A stretch of 64,000 nt of DNA from Curtobacterium sp. GC_Cur_3 (GCF_026544205.1 NZ_JALNUI010000014.1:1-64000), one strand, 5' to 3'. Positions 40,209-50,710 are shown, counted from the first letter of the stretch. The notes: generated by a model not told the origin, from the sequence alone. Numbers and translations: made by a program.

Positions 40209-41486
40209 GTGACGACGACGCTCCTCGACGACGAGATCCTGTCCACGCTCCGCACCGCCGCCGACCGCGTCCGCACGGCGATCGGCACCGACGTCGGCGA
40301 CCGTGTGGAGCGCGCGCTCACCCGGACGCTCCGCGAGACCATCTCGCTCGACGACGAGGGCGCCTTCGTCATCACGGGCGACATCCCCGCGATGTGGCTG
40401 CGCGACTCCACGACGCAGATGACGCCGTACCTGCGGCTGGTCGGGCAGAGCCCGGCGCTCGCCGACCTGCTGTGGTCCGTCGTGCGGCGGCAGTTCCGGC
40501 TGGTCGACCACGACCCGTACGCCAACTCCTTCAACCGGGAGCCGAACGGGATGCACTGGGACCAGGACGACCTGAACGCCGACCCGCTCGTGTGGGAGCA
40601 GAAGTACGAGGTCGACAGCCTGGCCTACCCGGTGACCTTCGCCCACGCGCTGTGGCGGAGCACCGGGACGACCGAGGTCCTCGACGAGCGCGCCCACCGG
40701 GTGTTCCGCACGATCGTGGCGCAGTGGCGGGCGGAGCAGGACCACGCCGCGTCCGCCTACCGGTTCGTCCGAGCGGGCGCGATCCCCACCGAGACGCTCG
40801 CCCGCGAGGGCCGAGGCACCCCGGTCGGTCCGACGGGCATGACGTGGTGCGGCTTCCGACCGTCGGACGACGCCTGCACGTACGGCTACAACGTCCCGGC
40901 CAACCTGTTCGCGGCCCAGGCGCTGCTGGCCGTCGCCGAACTGGCGCGGGCGGTCTGGTCCGACGGCGCTCTGGCAGACGCGGCAGACGTGCTCCGGACG
41001 GAGATCACGGCGGGGGTCGCACGGCACGGCGTCGTCCCCGGGCCCGACGGCACGGACGTCTACGCGTACGAGGTCGACGGCCTCGGCGGGGTGCTGCTGA
41101 TGGACGACGCGAACACGCCGTCGCTGCTGTCGTTGCCCCTGTCCGCGCCGTCGGTGATCGACAACACGGTGTGGGCGGCGACCCGGTCGTTCGTGCTCAC
41201 TGCGGCGAACCCGTTCTGGTTCTCGGGCTCCGTGGCCGCCGGGGTGGGCAGTCCGCACACGCTGCCGGATCGGGTGTGGCCGATCGCGCTCGCCGTGGAG
41301 GGCCTGGTGTCGGGGTCGGCCTCGCGGCGCCGCGAGCTCCTCGACGTGCTCGTCGCGACGGACGCCGGCACCGGGGACATGCACGAGTCGTTCGACGTCG
41401 ACGACCCGACGCAGTTCTCGCGGCCGTGGTTCTCGTGGGCGGACGCGATGTTCTGCGAGCTGGCGATGGTGGCGGCGGAGGACTGA
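40209..41486 (+). CDS. GH125 metal-independent alpha-mannosidase
   Basis: The 425 residues match GH125, exo-acting alpha-1,6-mannosidases. They include GDIPAMWLRDSTTQMTPYL (about 59-77), ANSFNREPNGMHWDQDD (about 107-123) and WCGFRPSDDACTYGYNVPAN (about 217-236), the active-site region. No signal peptide is seen, so it works in the cytosol. The GTG at 40209 is supported by the -10 hexamer. It probably trims imported manno-oligosaccharides or glycans; convergent with pgm, which handles the hexose phosphate pool. Confidence 0.9.
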   Translation: MTTTLLDDEILSTLRTAADRVRTAIGTDVGDRVERALTRTLRETISLDDEGAFVITGDIPAMWLRDSTTQMTPYLRLVGQSPALADLLWSVVRRQFRLVDHDPYANSFNREPNGMHWDQDDLNADPLVWEQKYEVDSLAYPVTFAHALWRSTGTTEVLDERAHRVFRTIVAQWRAEQDHAASAYRFVRAGAIPTETLAREGRGTPVGPTGMTWCGFRPSDDACTYGYNVPANLFAAQALLAVAELARAVWSDGALADAADVLRTEITAGVARHGVVPGPDGTDVYAYEVDGLGGVLLMDDANTPSLLSLPLSAPSVIDNTVWAATRSFVLTAANPFWFSGSVAAGVGSPHTLPDRVWPIALAVEGLVSGSASRRRELLDVLVATDAGTGDMHESFDVDDPTQFSRPWFSWADAMFCELAMVAAED

Positions 41487-41498
41487 CCCTCCGCCGCC
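41471..41498. terminator. Terminator overlapping the GH125 stop codon
   Basis: GGCGGCGGAGG-actgac-CCTCCGCCGCC is a perfect 11-bp stem whose loop contains the TGA stop. It serves both convergent genes. Confidence 0.7.
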
Positions 41499-41510
41499 GA
41501 CCGGGGACTG

Positions 41511-43130
<1,620 letters not shown>

Positions 43131-43177
43131 GGCCCCATCCTGGCATCGTCCGCGTGGACACGCTCAGGGACGCCGGC

Positions 43178-43423
43178 TCAGGCGGTGCGGAACGACCCGG
43201 TCGCGGTGCGGAACGAGCCGGTGACGGTGCGGTTCGCGGCCGTGGTGGTGCCCGGGCGGACGGACTGCACGTCGACGAAGCGTCCGAGGCGGCCGGTGAC
43301 CGGGACGCCCGTGTAGGTGCCGACGGTGTCGATCGAGCGTGAGCCCGCGAAGGTGCCCCGCTCGTCACGCTGCTCGGTGCTGGACACGTACGAGCCGCCG
43401 AGCGGGGAGGTGTGCTGCGTCAT
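43178..43423 (-). CDS. Hypothetical 81-aa protein
   Basis: A hydrophilic Gly/Ser/Thr/Arg-rich protein ending with a duplicated TGSFRTA. It contains RLGRFVDVQSVRPG near 45-58, which looks like a conserved core. It has no TM or signal. The ATG at 43423 is preceded by a strong Shine-Dalgarno GAGGAG, the main evidence that it is real. Function unknown. Confidence 0.55.
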   Translation of the reverse strand: MTQHTSPLGGSYVSSTEQRDERGTFAGSRSIDTVGTYTGVPVTGRLGRFVDVQSVRPGTTTAANRTVTGSFRTATGSFRTA

Positions 43424-43504
43424 GGGGTCTCCTCGGGTGGTGCGACGCGCGAGGAGCCATCAGTGCGACGACTCCGACGTCGTCGACTGGAACCACCACC
43501 GTAC

Positions 43505-43535
43505 CGCGTTGTCTTGCACTGTGCAAAACAACGCG
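43505..43535 (-). terminator. Hairpin after the methyltransferase gene
   Basis: CGCGTTGT-c-TTGCAC-t-GTGCAA-a-ACAACGCG is an almost perfect inverted repeat 13 bp past the methyltransferase stop. It is AT-richer than its surroundings. It could alternatively be an operator for the 81-aa gene. Confidence 0.65.
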
Positions 43536-43547
43536 CTGGGCGGAGGG

Positions 43548-44216
43548 TCAGGCCACGAGCTCGCAGAAGCTCCGGCCAGCGGCGGTCCAGCTCGACCGCG
43601 CGGTCAGCCCGACGTCGGCCGCGTGCCGACGCAGGGCGTCGAGGCCGACCTCGGCCCACGGGAACTCGGCGCTGGCGTGGCCGTCGGTGTCGACGACGCG
43701 TGCCTGGTAAGTCCGGTCGGCGGTGCGGTCGGTGTGCGTCTCGACGACCACGCGGCCGCCGACACGGACGATGTCCCGACAGCGGGCGAGCAGCGCGGCG
43801 GGGTCCCCGCCGATGCCGATGTTGCCGTCGAGGACGAGCGCGGTGTCCCAGCGGCCCTCGTCCGGCACGGTGTCGAACACCGAGCCCTGCACGGCACGTC
43901 CGCCGGAGCGGGTCGCGATCGCCACGGCGTCGGCGGAGACGTCCACGCCGAGCGACGGGATCCCGAGCGCCTTCGCGGCGACGAGCATCCGTCCCGGGCC
44001 GCAGCCGATGTCGATCACGGGGCCGTCGACGTCCTCGAGCAGGGAGCGGTCGACCTGGTCTGCCGCGGCGTTCCAGCGGCCGACGTCCATGGTCACGTCG
44101 GCGTCCGGACGACCGAGGTCGGTGAGTCGGAGGCGGCCGTCGGTGCGGAGCGCACGGGCGTAGGGCTCATCGCCGCCGGTGCCGAACGTGACTGCGGTCT
44201 GGGTGATGTCGCTCAT
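43548..44216 (-). CDS. Class I SAM-dependent methyltransferase
   Basis: The 222-residue enzyme has motif I VIDIGCGPGRM (about 67-77) and GVDVSADAVAIA (about 89-100). The post-I stretch ALVLDGNIGIGGDP (about 130) is followed by GGRVVVETHTD. Its start overlaps the stop of the DUF2064 gene (ATGA), so it is the last gene of the GT2-DUF2064-methyltransferase operon. The acceptor is unknown; a sugar- or cofactor-like product of the same pathway is plausible. Confidence 0.88.
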   Translation of the reverse strand: MSDITQTAVTFGTGGDEPYARALRTDGRLRLTDLGRPDADVTMDVGRWNAAADQVDRSLLEDVDGPVIDIGCGPGRMLVAAKALGIPSLGVDVSADAVAIATRSGGRAVQGSVFDTVPDEGRWDTALVLDGNIGIGGDPAALLARCRDIVRVGGRVVVETHTDRTADRTYQARVVDTDGHASAEFPWAEVGLDALRRHAADVGLTARSSWTAAGRSFCELVA

Positions 44217-44893
44217 CGGAGGGCTCCAGTCGTGACGGAGGCGTCCACCGGTTCGGCGTGCAGGGCCGTGGCGAACGCGGACGTGGGAGCGAGGTCGGCG
44301 ACGCGCTGGGCGTCCGGGACCGTGTCCACGTCGAGCAGGGTGGTGAGGGTGCCGACGTCGAGACCGGCGTCGGTGAGGCGTGCGAGCTGGACGGCACCGG
44401 TGTCGTCCTGAGACATCGGCACGCCACGGAGGAGCGCGCCGTCGGGCTGTCCGAGGGACAGGGACCAGAAGCCGCCGTCCTCCGCCGGGCCGAACCAGGC
44501 GTCGCGCTCGGGGGCGTCGAGCACCGGGGCGAGGTCGGCAGCGGAGAGCTGCGGGGTGTCCATGCCGACGAGGAGGGTCGGGCCGGTCATCGTGTCGAAG
44601 AGGAAGCCGAGGCGCTCGTCGAGCCCACCGCCGGGCTGGGGGAGCACGTCGAAGCCCGCGGCCGCGTCGGGGACCACGGTGCCGTCGAAGAACAGCACAC
44701 GCCGCTCGACGGGCAGGGCGGCGACCGTCCTGAGCGTGTCGTCGAGGCTGGCGGCGGCGACCCGGGCGGCGGCCTCGGGGGAGAGCGCCGGGGTCAGGCG
44801 GGTCTTCACCTTGCCGGGCAGGCACTCCTTCGCGATGACGACGACGGTCAGCGGGACGGGTGTCGTGGTGGCGGGGGAGTCGGCGGCGGTCAC
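44213..44893 (-). CDS. DUF2064 / CofC-like nucleotidyl- or glycosyltransferase-fold protein
   Basis: The 226 residues carry VVIAKECLPGKVKTRLTP (about 18-35), the phosphate-binding N-terminus of the TIGR04282/DUF2064 group. They also carry LLVGMDTPQLS (about 106-116), the DxD-like metal site, and AEDGGFWSLS (about 135). The fold is that of CofC/MobA nucleotidyltransferases. Arsenosugar glycosyltransferase is the database name of some relatives but is not established here. It overlaps both neighbours by 4 bp, so its product surely works in the same pathway. Confidence 0.85.
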   Translation of the reverse strand: MTAADSPATTTPVPLTVVVIAKECLPGKVKTRLTPALSPEAAARVAAASLDDTLRTVAALPVERRVLFFDGTVVPDAAAGFDVLPQPGGGLDERLGFLFDTMTGPTLLVGMDTPQLSAADLAPVLDAPERDAWFGPAEDGGFWSLSLGQPDGALLRGVPMSQDDTGAVQLARLTDAGLDVGTLTTLLDVDTVPDAQRVADLAPTSAFATALHAEPVDASVTTGALR

Positions 44894-45648
44894 GAGCGGA
44901 CCTCGGCAGCCGGCGTGCGGTCGGTGGTGGGGGCCGTGGAGCCGGCCGGCTGCCGGAGGCGGGCAGGCGTGACGGTGGCGGTCCGGGCCTCCTGGCGGTA
45001 CTTGCGGAGCAGGCGCGTCATGTCCTTCACCGCGTTGATCGTGCCGCGGAGCGTGCCGGTGACCTTGCTGTCCCCGACGCGCTGGGCGTACCCGATGTCG
45101 GACTCGTCGACGAGCCAGCCAGCGGCGTGTGCGGCCAGGACCATCTCGAGCGGGTAGCCGCTGCGGCGGTCCTGCAGGTCGAGTGCGACGAGGTCCTCGC
45201 GGCGCATGACGCGCATCGGGCCGAGGTCGCGGAGGCGGTAGCCGGTCGCCCGGCGCATCAGGACAGCGAGGACGCGGTTGGCGAAGCGTGCGTGGGGGGC
45301 CCAGGCGCCGCGGGTGGTCGGGACGCGGCGGCCGAGTGCCAGGTCGACGCGGCCGGAGGCGACGCGGTCGACGAGTGGCGGGAGCTCGGCGGGGTCCATC
45401 GAGGCGTCGGCGTCGCAGAAGGCGACGAAGTCGGCGGTGGCGGCAGCGACGCCGGCGGCACAGGCCGAGCCGAAGCCGCGGCGGGACTCGGTGACGACGG
45501 TCGCCCCTAGCGCACGGGCGATGTCAGCGGAACCATCGGTCGACCCGTTGTCGACGACGATCGCACGATATCCGTCGGGCAGGCGGCCGATGACCGACGG
45601 CAGGGCGTCGGCCTCGTCGAGACAGGGGAGGATGACGTCGACCTTCAT
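44890..45648 (-). CDS. Glycosyltransferase family 2
   Basis: The 252-residue form from the ATG at 45648 begins MKVDVILPCLDEADALPSV, a standard GT2 start; ATGs at 45657 and 45702 are alternatives and no Shine-Dalgarno decides. Motifs are VDNGSTDGS (about 34-42) and FCDADASMDP (about 80-89) for NDP-sugar binding. It resembles dolichyl-phosphate-sugar synthases without the membrane tail. It is the first gene of a three-gene operon. Confidence 0.85.
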   Translation of the reverse strand: MKVDVILPCLDEADALPSVIGRLPDGYRAIVVDNGSTDGSADIARALGATVVTESRRGFGSACAAGVAAATADFVAFCDADASMDPAELPPLVDRVASGRVDLALGRRVPTTRGAWAPHARFANRVLAVLMRRATGYRLRDLGPMRVMRREDLVALDLQDRRSGYPLEMVLAAHAAGWLVDESDIGYAQRVGDSKVTGTLRGTINAVKDMTRLLRKYRQEARTATVTPARLRQPAGSTAPTTDRTPAAEVRS

Positions 45649-45991
45649 GTCCACCATTCGGTGCGCGGAGCTGTTTCGGTTGGTCGACGTTGCCATGCAC
45701 ACCAGGCAACCGGAGAGTGGCTGCGAATGCCCGGTCTACCCCACCCCGTCTCCGGGGGACGCGCAAAGCGGCGGGGTGGTTCGCGCGTGGTCCGCGAGTG
45801 GTCGCCGAGTGGTCGCGACGCCCCGCTCAGGTCCGCCGAGCGGTCACGAACCGTCGCTCGTGCGTCCGCTGACCGACCGTTCGTGGCCGATCGGCGAGCA
45901 GCACACGGGGTGTCGTGACCGGTCGGCGCGGCGGACCGGTCGGCGCGGCGGACCGGTCGGCGCGGCGGCCGCCGGCCCGACCCGGGCCGCG
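45649..45991. other. 343-bp intergenic stretch with inverted and tandem repeats
   Basis: I see no credible gene. CCACCCCG (45741-45748) and CGGGGTGG (45772-45779) form a hairpin that could end the epimerase transcript. GACCGGTCGGCGCGGCG is repeated three times in tandem (45917-45967). The promoter of the GT2 operon should lie near 45660-45710 but I cannot place it. Confidence 0.5.
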
Positions 45992-47074
45992 TCAGCCCAC
46001 CGCCGCCCGGAGCGGAGCGTCCGCGAACTCCTGCATCCCCCGCTCGAAGTCCACCTGCGCCCGCCACCCGAGCTCGTTCGCGATCCGCGCCGACGACGCC
46101 GTGACGTGTCGGACGTCGCCGAGCCGGTACTCCCCGGTCACGACGGGTTCGAACCCCGCGGTCCCGGCGATCGCCGCGGCCATGTCGCCGATGGTGTGCA
46201 CCGTGCCCGACCCGACGTTGTACGCCCGGAAGGAGTCGGCAGGCATGGTCTCGGTCGCGCCGATGGAGGCCAGGTTCGCCCCGGCGACGTCGTCCACGTG
46301 CACGAAGTCGCGACGCTGGGCGCCGTCCTCGAAGACGCGGGGTGCCTCGCCCCGGGCGATCGCGCTGCGGAAGAGCGAGGCGACGCCCGCGTAGGGCGTG
46401 TTCGCGGGCATGCCCGGTCCGTAGACGTTGTGGTAGCGGAGCGCGATCGCCCGGCCGCCGGTCGCCCGCGCCCACGACGAGGCCAGGTGCTCCTGCGCGA
46501 CCTTCGTCTGCGCGTAGACGTTCCGCGGGTCGAGCGCGGCGGACTCGTCGATGAGCCCGGGGACGAGCGGCTGCCCATCCGGACCGATCGGGTCGAAGCG
46601 CCCGGCGTCGAGGTCCTCGCGGCGGCGGGCCGGCGGTCGCATCGGTGAACCGGTCGAGGTGGCGTAGGCACCCTCGCCGTAGACGACCATCGAGCTCGCG
46701 ACGACCAGTCGGCCGATGTGGAGCCGGTCCATCCCTGCTAGGACACAGGCGGTGCCGGCGTCGTTGCTCGAGACGTAGTCGGGCGCGTCCTGGAAGTCGA
46801 CGCCCAGCCCCACCTTCGCGGCCTGGTGGCAGACGACCTCGATGCCGTCGAGGGCCGCGTCGAGCGCCACCCGGTCGCGCACGTCGCCCTGGATGAACTC
46901 GACGCCGCGCGCCTGGTGCTCGGCCGCGACCGCAGCGACACCACCGTCGACGCCGCCGTGCACGTCGGTGCGGAGGGAGTCGAGCACGCGCACCTCGTGC
47001 CCGTCGGCGACCGCACGCCGGACGATGGCGGAGCCGATGAAGCCCGCACCGCCCGTCACGAGCAGGCGGCTCAC
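45992..47074 (-). CDS. NAD-dependent epimerase/dehydratase (extended SDR)
   Basis: The 360-residue protein has GGAGFIGS (8-15), the catalytic YAQTK (about 187) after SSMVVYGEG, and RYHNVYGPGMP (about 213). These mark nucleotide-sugar epimerases of GalE/RfbB type. A 30-residue insert MRPPARRREDLDAGRFDPIG lies before the catalytic Tyr, unusual for GalE. Its GTG overlaps the MTAP stop (GTGA). M. tuberculosis has the same order, Rv0535 (MTAP-like) then galE3, as I recall. Confidence 0.87.
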   Translation of the reverse strand: MSRLLVTGGAGFIGSAIVRRAVADGHEVRVLDSLRTDVHGGVDGGVAAVAAEHQARGVEFIQGDVRDRVALDAALDGIEVVCHQAAKVGLGVDFQDAPDYVSSNDAGTACVLAGMDRLHIGRLVVASSMVVYGEGAYATSTGSPMRPPARRREDLDAGRFDPIGPDGQPLVPGLIDESAALDPRNVYAQTKVAQEHLASSWARATGGRAIALRYHNVYGPGMPANTPYAGVASLFRSAIARGEAPRVFEDGAQRRDFVHVDDVAGANLASIGATETMPADSFRAYNVGSGTVHTIGDMAAAIAGTAGFEPVVTGEYRLGDVRHVTASSARIANELGWRAQVDFERGMQEFADAPLRAAVG

Positions 47075-47916
47075 GCGCTGACCGCCATGATGGTCGCGCT
47101 CGCCGCTGCGGGGACGAGCTCGCGCGGTGCGTAGTCGTCGGGGACCGCGGCGACGATCGACCCGATGGCGCGCACGATGACCTCGTTCGCACGGGCGAGC
47201 CGCTCCATCACCATCGCGTGCGAGACCGGTGCCTCCGTGGCGGCTGCGGCCTCGTCCTCCGTCGGCGCCAGGCCCGCGTCGGCGTCGGTGACGAACGACA
47301 GGTTGACGGTCCCGATGCCGAGCTCCGCGGCGAGCGGCACCTCGGGCGTCATCGTCATGTTGATCGTGTGACCGCCGGCCTCGCGCAGCCAGACCGACTC
47401 CGCGCGGGTCGAGAAGCGCGGGCCCTGGATGACCACGCACGTGCCGGTCGGGCGGAACGGGACGTCGAGCCCCGCGACCGCGTCGACCGCGGCACGGCGG
47501 AGCACCGGGTCGAAGGGGTCGGCGAAGGAGAGGTGCTGCACGGCGTCCTCGAAGAATGTGTCCGAGCGACCCCACGTGCGGTCGATGAGCTGGTCCGTCA
47601 CGACGAACGTGCCCGGCGCGTAGTCGGGGTGCAGACCACCGACGGCGCTCGACGACACGATCGCGCGGACGCCGAGGGAGCGGAGCGCCCAGATGTTCGC
47701 GCGGTGGTTGATGCGGTGCGGCGCGACCGAGTGCTCCCGCCCGTGCCGGGTCAGGAAGGCGACGCGCTTCCCCGCCATCGTGCCGACCGTGATCGGGGAC
47801 GAGGTCGCCCCGAACGGCGTCGGGACGTCGATCTCGTCGGCGGTGCCCGGTGCGAAGAGCTCGTAGAGGCCAGAGCCTCCGATCACACCGATGTTCGCGG
47901 TCAGGTCGTTCTCCAC
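47071..47916 (-). CDS. MTAP-type purine nucleoside phosphorylase
   Basis: The 281 residues belong to the PNP/MTAP family: IGVIGGSGLYEL (about 9-20), TRHGREHSVAPHRINHRANIW split as RHGREHS (about 58) and HRINHRANIW, GPRFSTRAES (about 165) and INMTMTPEVPLAAE (about 183). Classical MTAPs read TDYD in the last loop; here it is VTDADAG, as in mycobacterial homologues. It should cleave methylthioadenosine or another 5'-modified adenosine to adenine and sugar-1-P. GTG start with GGAGGA upstream. First of the group. Confidence 0.88.
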   Translation of the reverse strand: MENDLTANIGVIGGSGLYELFAPGTADEIDVPTPFGATSSPITVGTMAGKRVAFLTRHGREHSVAPHRINHRANIWALRSLGVRAIVSSSAVGGLHPDYAPGTFVVTDQLIDRTWGRSDTFFEDAVQHLSFADPFDPVLRRAAVDAVAGLDVPFRPTGTCVVIQGPRFSTRAESVWLREAGGHTINMTMTPEVPLAAELGIGTVNLSFVTDADAGLAPTEDEAAAATEAPVSHAMVMERLARANEVIVRAIGSIVAAVPDDYAPRELVPAAASATIMAVSA

Positions 47917-48010
47917 AGGTCCTCCGGATCGTCAGGGGTGCGCCGAGCGCGCTGGTTACGCTACTGACAGGCGGCCCGCATGGGCTGCATCGAGTCCTTC
48001 GGAGGCAGCC

Positions 48011-49267
48011 GTGCGAACGATCGGTCAGCACCAGCGTGAGCTGGAAGCCCTCGTCGCACCCGCGCTGCGCACGTTGGCGGACGTGGTCGGGGACGACAGC
48101 CTGGAGGCCCTGCTCGTCGACGACCTCGCTGCCGACACCGGCGCCGGACACGGGTACCGCGTGCTCGGACGGGCCGTCGGCTCGCCGATGCCGCTCCCGC
48201 CGTTCGACAACAGCCAGATGGACGGCTTCGCGGTCCGGTCCGCGGATGCCGGCTCGACGCTGCGCGTCGTGGAGCCGATCCCGGCAGGCGTCCTCCCGGC
48301 GCCGCTGGACCCTGGCACCGCGGCACCGATCATGACCGGCGCGCGCATCCCCGACGGTGCGGACGCCGTGTTCCCGGTCGAGGCCACCGGGCCGGGGGCG
48401 TTCCCCGCCGCACTGTCCCTGACCACGGTGGAGGTACCGGCCCATCTTGCTCCGGGGACCTTCGTACGCACGACCGGGTCCGACCTGGCGCTCGGGGCAC
48501 CGGTCGTCGCCGCAGGGGCAGCGTTGACACCCGCCGTGCTCGGAGCGCTCGCCGCTGCCGGCGTCGCGCGGATCGAGCTGGTCCGACGGCCGCGGGTGCT
48601 CGTCGTGTCGACCGGCTCCGAGTTGTCCGGACTCTCAGATGCTGCTGACGCCGGTTCCGCGATCAACGACGCCAACGGCATCGCGCTGCGTGCGGCGCTC
48701 GCCGAGGTCGGGGTCGAGTCCCGGATCGCGCGGGTGCCCGACGACGAACCCCGCTTCCTCGCCGCACTCGACGCCGCCGTGGGGGAGTGGGCCGACCTCG
48801 TGGTCACGACCGGCGGGATCAGTGCCGGGGCGTACGAGGTCGTGCGTCAGGCACTCGAGCCCCGCGGGCTCGCGGTCACCCCCGTCGCGATGCAGCCGGG
48901 TGGTCCGCAGGCATCGGGCACCGTGTCGATCGCGGGGCGTCCCGTGCCGGTCGTGTCCTTCCCGGGCAACCCGGTGTCGGCGCTCGTCTCCTTCGAGGTC
49001 TTCCTCCGCCCGCTGCTCGCCCGCGCCGCCCGGATGCCCGAGTCGCGCACGACGCAGGTGCTGCCGGCGGCATCGGCCTCCGTGTCACCCGAGGGCAAGC
49101 ACCAGGTCCGTCGCGGCCGCGTCCAGGACGGCCACGTGCACTTCGTCGGCGGTCCGTCCTCGCACCTCCTCGCTCACTACGCCGACGCCACCCACCTGGT
49201 GCACGTGCCCGTCGGCACCGCAGCCGTCGAACCCGGCGACCCCCTGACCGTCTGGAGCCTCCGATGA
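48011..49267 (+). CDS. moeA: Molybdopterin molybdenumtransferase MoeA
   Basis: The 418 residues show PPFDNSQMDGFAVRSADA (about 65-82), VVSTGSEL (about 199), the MoCF signature TTGGISAGAYE (about 266-276) and SFPGNPVSALVSFEVF (about 317-332). The enzyme inserts molybdate into adenylated molybdopterin. GTG at 48011 follows a Shine-Dalgarno GGAGG by 5 nt. Its stop overlaps moaC (ATGA). It heads the moeA-moaC-mog-moaE operon. Confidence 0.93.
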   Translation: MRTIGQHQRELEALVAPALRTLADVVGDDSLEALLVDDLAADTGAGHGYRVLGRAVGSPMPLPPFDNSQMDGFAVRSADAGSTLRVVEPIPAGVLPAPLDPGTAAPIMTGARIPDGADAVFPVEATGPGAFPAALSLTTVEVPAHLAPGTFVRTTGSDLALGAPVVAAGAALTPAVLGALAAAGVARIELVRRPRVLVVSTGSELSGLSDAADAGSAINDANGIALRAALAEVGVESRIARVPDDEPRFLAALDAAVGEWADLVVTTGGISAGAYEVVRQALEPRGLAVTPVAMQPGGPQASGTVSIAGRPVPVVSFPGNPVSALVSFEVFLRPLLARAARMPESRTTQVLPAASASVSPEGKHQVRRGRVQDGHVHFVGGPSSHLLAHYADATHLVHVPVGTAAVEPGDPLTVWSLR

Positions 49268-49767
49268 CCGACGACACCACCGCCTCCAGGACGGCGTCCG
49301 ACGACCTGTCCCACGTCCGTGCGGACGGCAGCGCGCACATGGTCGACGTCTCCGAGAAGGACGTCACCGACCGCTCGGCGACGGCCACCGCGACGCTCGT
49401 CACCCGTCCGGACGTCGTCGAGCGCATCCTCGACGGCTCGTTGCCCAAGGGCGAGGTGATCGGCACGGCTCGCATCGCGGCGATCATGGCGGTGAAGAAG
49501 ACCTCCGACCTCATCCCGCTGTGCCATCCGCTGCCCATCGCCGGCGTCCAGGTCGACATCACCGGCGCCGGTGACCGCGTGGTCGTCGAGGTCTCCGTCC
49601 GCACCACGTCGCGGACCGGCGTCGAGATGGAGGCCCTCACGGGCGCGAGCGTCGGCGCCCTCACGGTGTACGACATGGTCAAGGCGGTCGACCGCACCGC
49701 CACGATCACGGACGTCCGCGTGCTCGAGAAGCACGGCGGCCGGTCCGGGGACTGGAGCGCACGATGA
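49264..49767 (+). CDS. moaC: Cyclic pyranopterin monophosphate synthase MoaC
   Basis: The 167 residues include DVSEKDVTDRSATATA (about 28-43), PLCHPLPI (about 85-92) and GVEMEALTGASVGALTVYDM (about 119-138), the MoaC active site. It makes cyclic pyranopterin monophosphate from the MoaA product. MoaA itself is not in the window. The start overlaps the moeA stop and the stop overlaps mog. Confidence 0.95.
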   Translation: MTDDTTASRTASDDLSHVRADGSAHMVDVSEKDVTDRSATATATLVTRPDVVERILDGSLPKGEVIGTARIAAIMAVKKTSDLIPLCHPLPIAGVQVDITGAGDRVVVEVSVRTTSRTGVEMEALTGASVGALTVYDMVKAVDRTATITDVRVLEKHGGRSGDWSAR

Positions 49768-50270
49768 ACCTGCTCAGCAGAGGCCGAGCCGCGGTCGTCG
49801 TCGTGTCCACCCAGGCGGCGGCCGACCCCGCCCTCGACCGCACCGGTCCCGTCATCGCGGCGTGGCTCCGCGACCACGACTTCGCGGTCCCCGAGCCGGT
49901 GATCGTCGCCGACGGCGGACCCGTCGCCGAGACCGTCACGAGCGAGCTCCTCGCCGAGGCCCGCGTGGTCATCACCACGGGTGGCACCGGTGTCACGCCC
50001 ACCGACCGCACCCCCGAGGCCGTCGCGCCCCTGCTCGACCTGCAGCTCCCCGGGATCGTCGAGGAGATCCGTCGTCGGGGTCTCGCCGGCGCCGGGCCCA
50101 CCGCACTGCTCAGCCGCGGGGTGGCCGGCATCGCTGGCGGCGCGTTCGTCATCACGCTGCCGGGGTCTCGCGGTGGGGTGTCGGACGGGCTCGACGTGCT
50201 CGACGGACTCCTCGACCACCTGCTCGCCCAGCTGCACGGCGAGGGTCACGCGCCCCGGAGTACGTCATGA
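49764..50270 (+). CDS. mog: MogA/MoaB-type molybdopterin adenylyltransferase
   Basis: The 168-residue protein has VITTGGTGVTPTDRTPEAV (about 73-91), AGIAGGAFVITLPGSRGGV (about 120-138) and the MoCF fold. It adenylates molybdopterin before metal insertion by MoeA. Coupled on both sides by ATGA overlaps. Confidence 0.93.
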   Translation: MNLLSRGRAAVVVVSTQAAADPALDRTGPVIAAWLRDHDFAVPEPVIVADGGPVAETVTSELLAEARVVITTGGTGVTPTDRTPEAVAPLLDLQLPGIVEEIRRRGLAGAGPTALLSRGVAGIAGGAFVITLPGSRGGVSDGLDVLDGLLDHLLAQLHGEGHAPRSTS

Positions 50271-50710
50271 CCGCGGGCGATGGTGCTGCCGACCGGGTGG
50301 TCGTCGCTGACGTCGTCGATCGAGTGATCTCCGTGGACGAGGTCGCCGCGGTCGTCGCCACGGACAAGGACGGCGCCGTCGTGACCTTCGCGGGCGTGGT
50401 GCGCGACCACGACGGCGGCAAGGGCGTCACCGCGCTCGACTACGAACAGCACCCGAGCGCTGGCAGCGTCATCGCCGAGGTCGCCCGGACGATCGCCGCC
50501 GACCACCCCGGGGTGCGTGTCGCGGTCCTGCACCGGGTGGGGGCGCTCGTCGTCGGGGACGTCGCACTCGCCGCCGCCGTGTCGTCGTCACACCGGGCGG
50601 ATGCCTTCACCGCCTGCGCCGCGCTCATCGACCTGGTGAAGGAGCGCACCCCGATCTGGAAGCACCAGCGGTTCGCCGACGGCTCGGACGAGTGGGTCGC
50701 GTCGCTGTGA
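50267..50710 (+). CDS. moaE: Molybdopterin synthase catalytic subunit MoaE
   Basis: The 147 residues contain VTFAGVVRDHDGGKGVTALDY (in pieces, about 43-63), VAVLHRVGALVVGDVAL and the catalytic-lysine region LIDLVKERTPIWKHQ (about 119-133). It moves sulfur from MoaD to form the dithiolene. No MoaD gene lies beside it. Start ATG overlaps the mog stop. Confidence 0.93.
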   Translation: MTAGDGAADRVVVADVVDRVISVDEVAAVVATDKDGAVVTFAGVVRDHDGGKGVTALDYEQHPSAGSVIAEVARTIAADHPGVRVAVLHRVGALVVGDVALAAAVSSSHRADAFTACAALIDLVKERTPIWKHQRFADGSDEWVASL

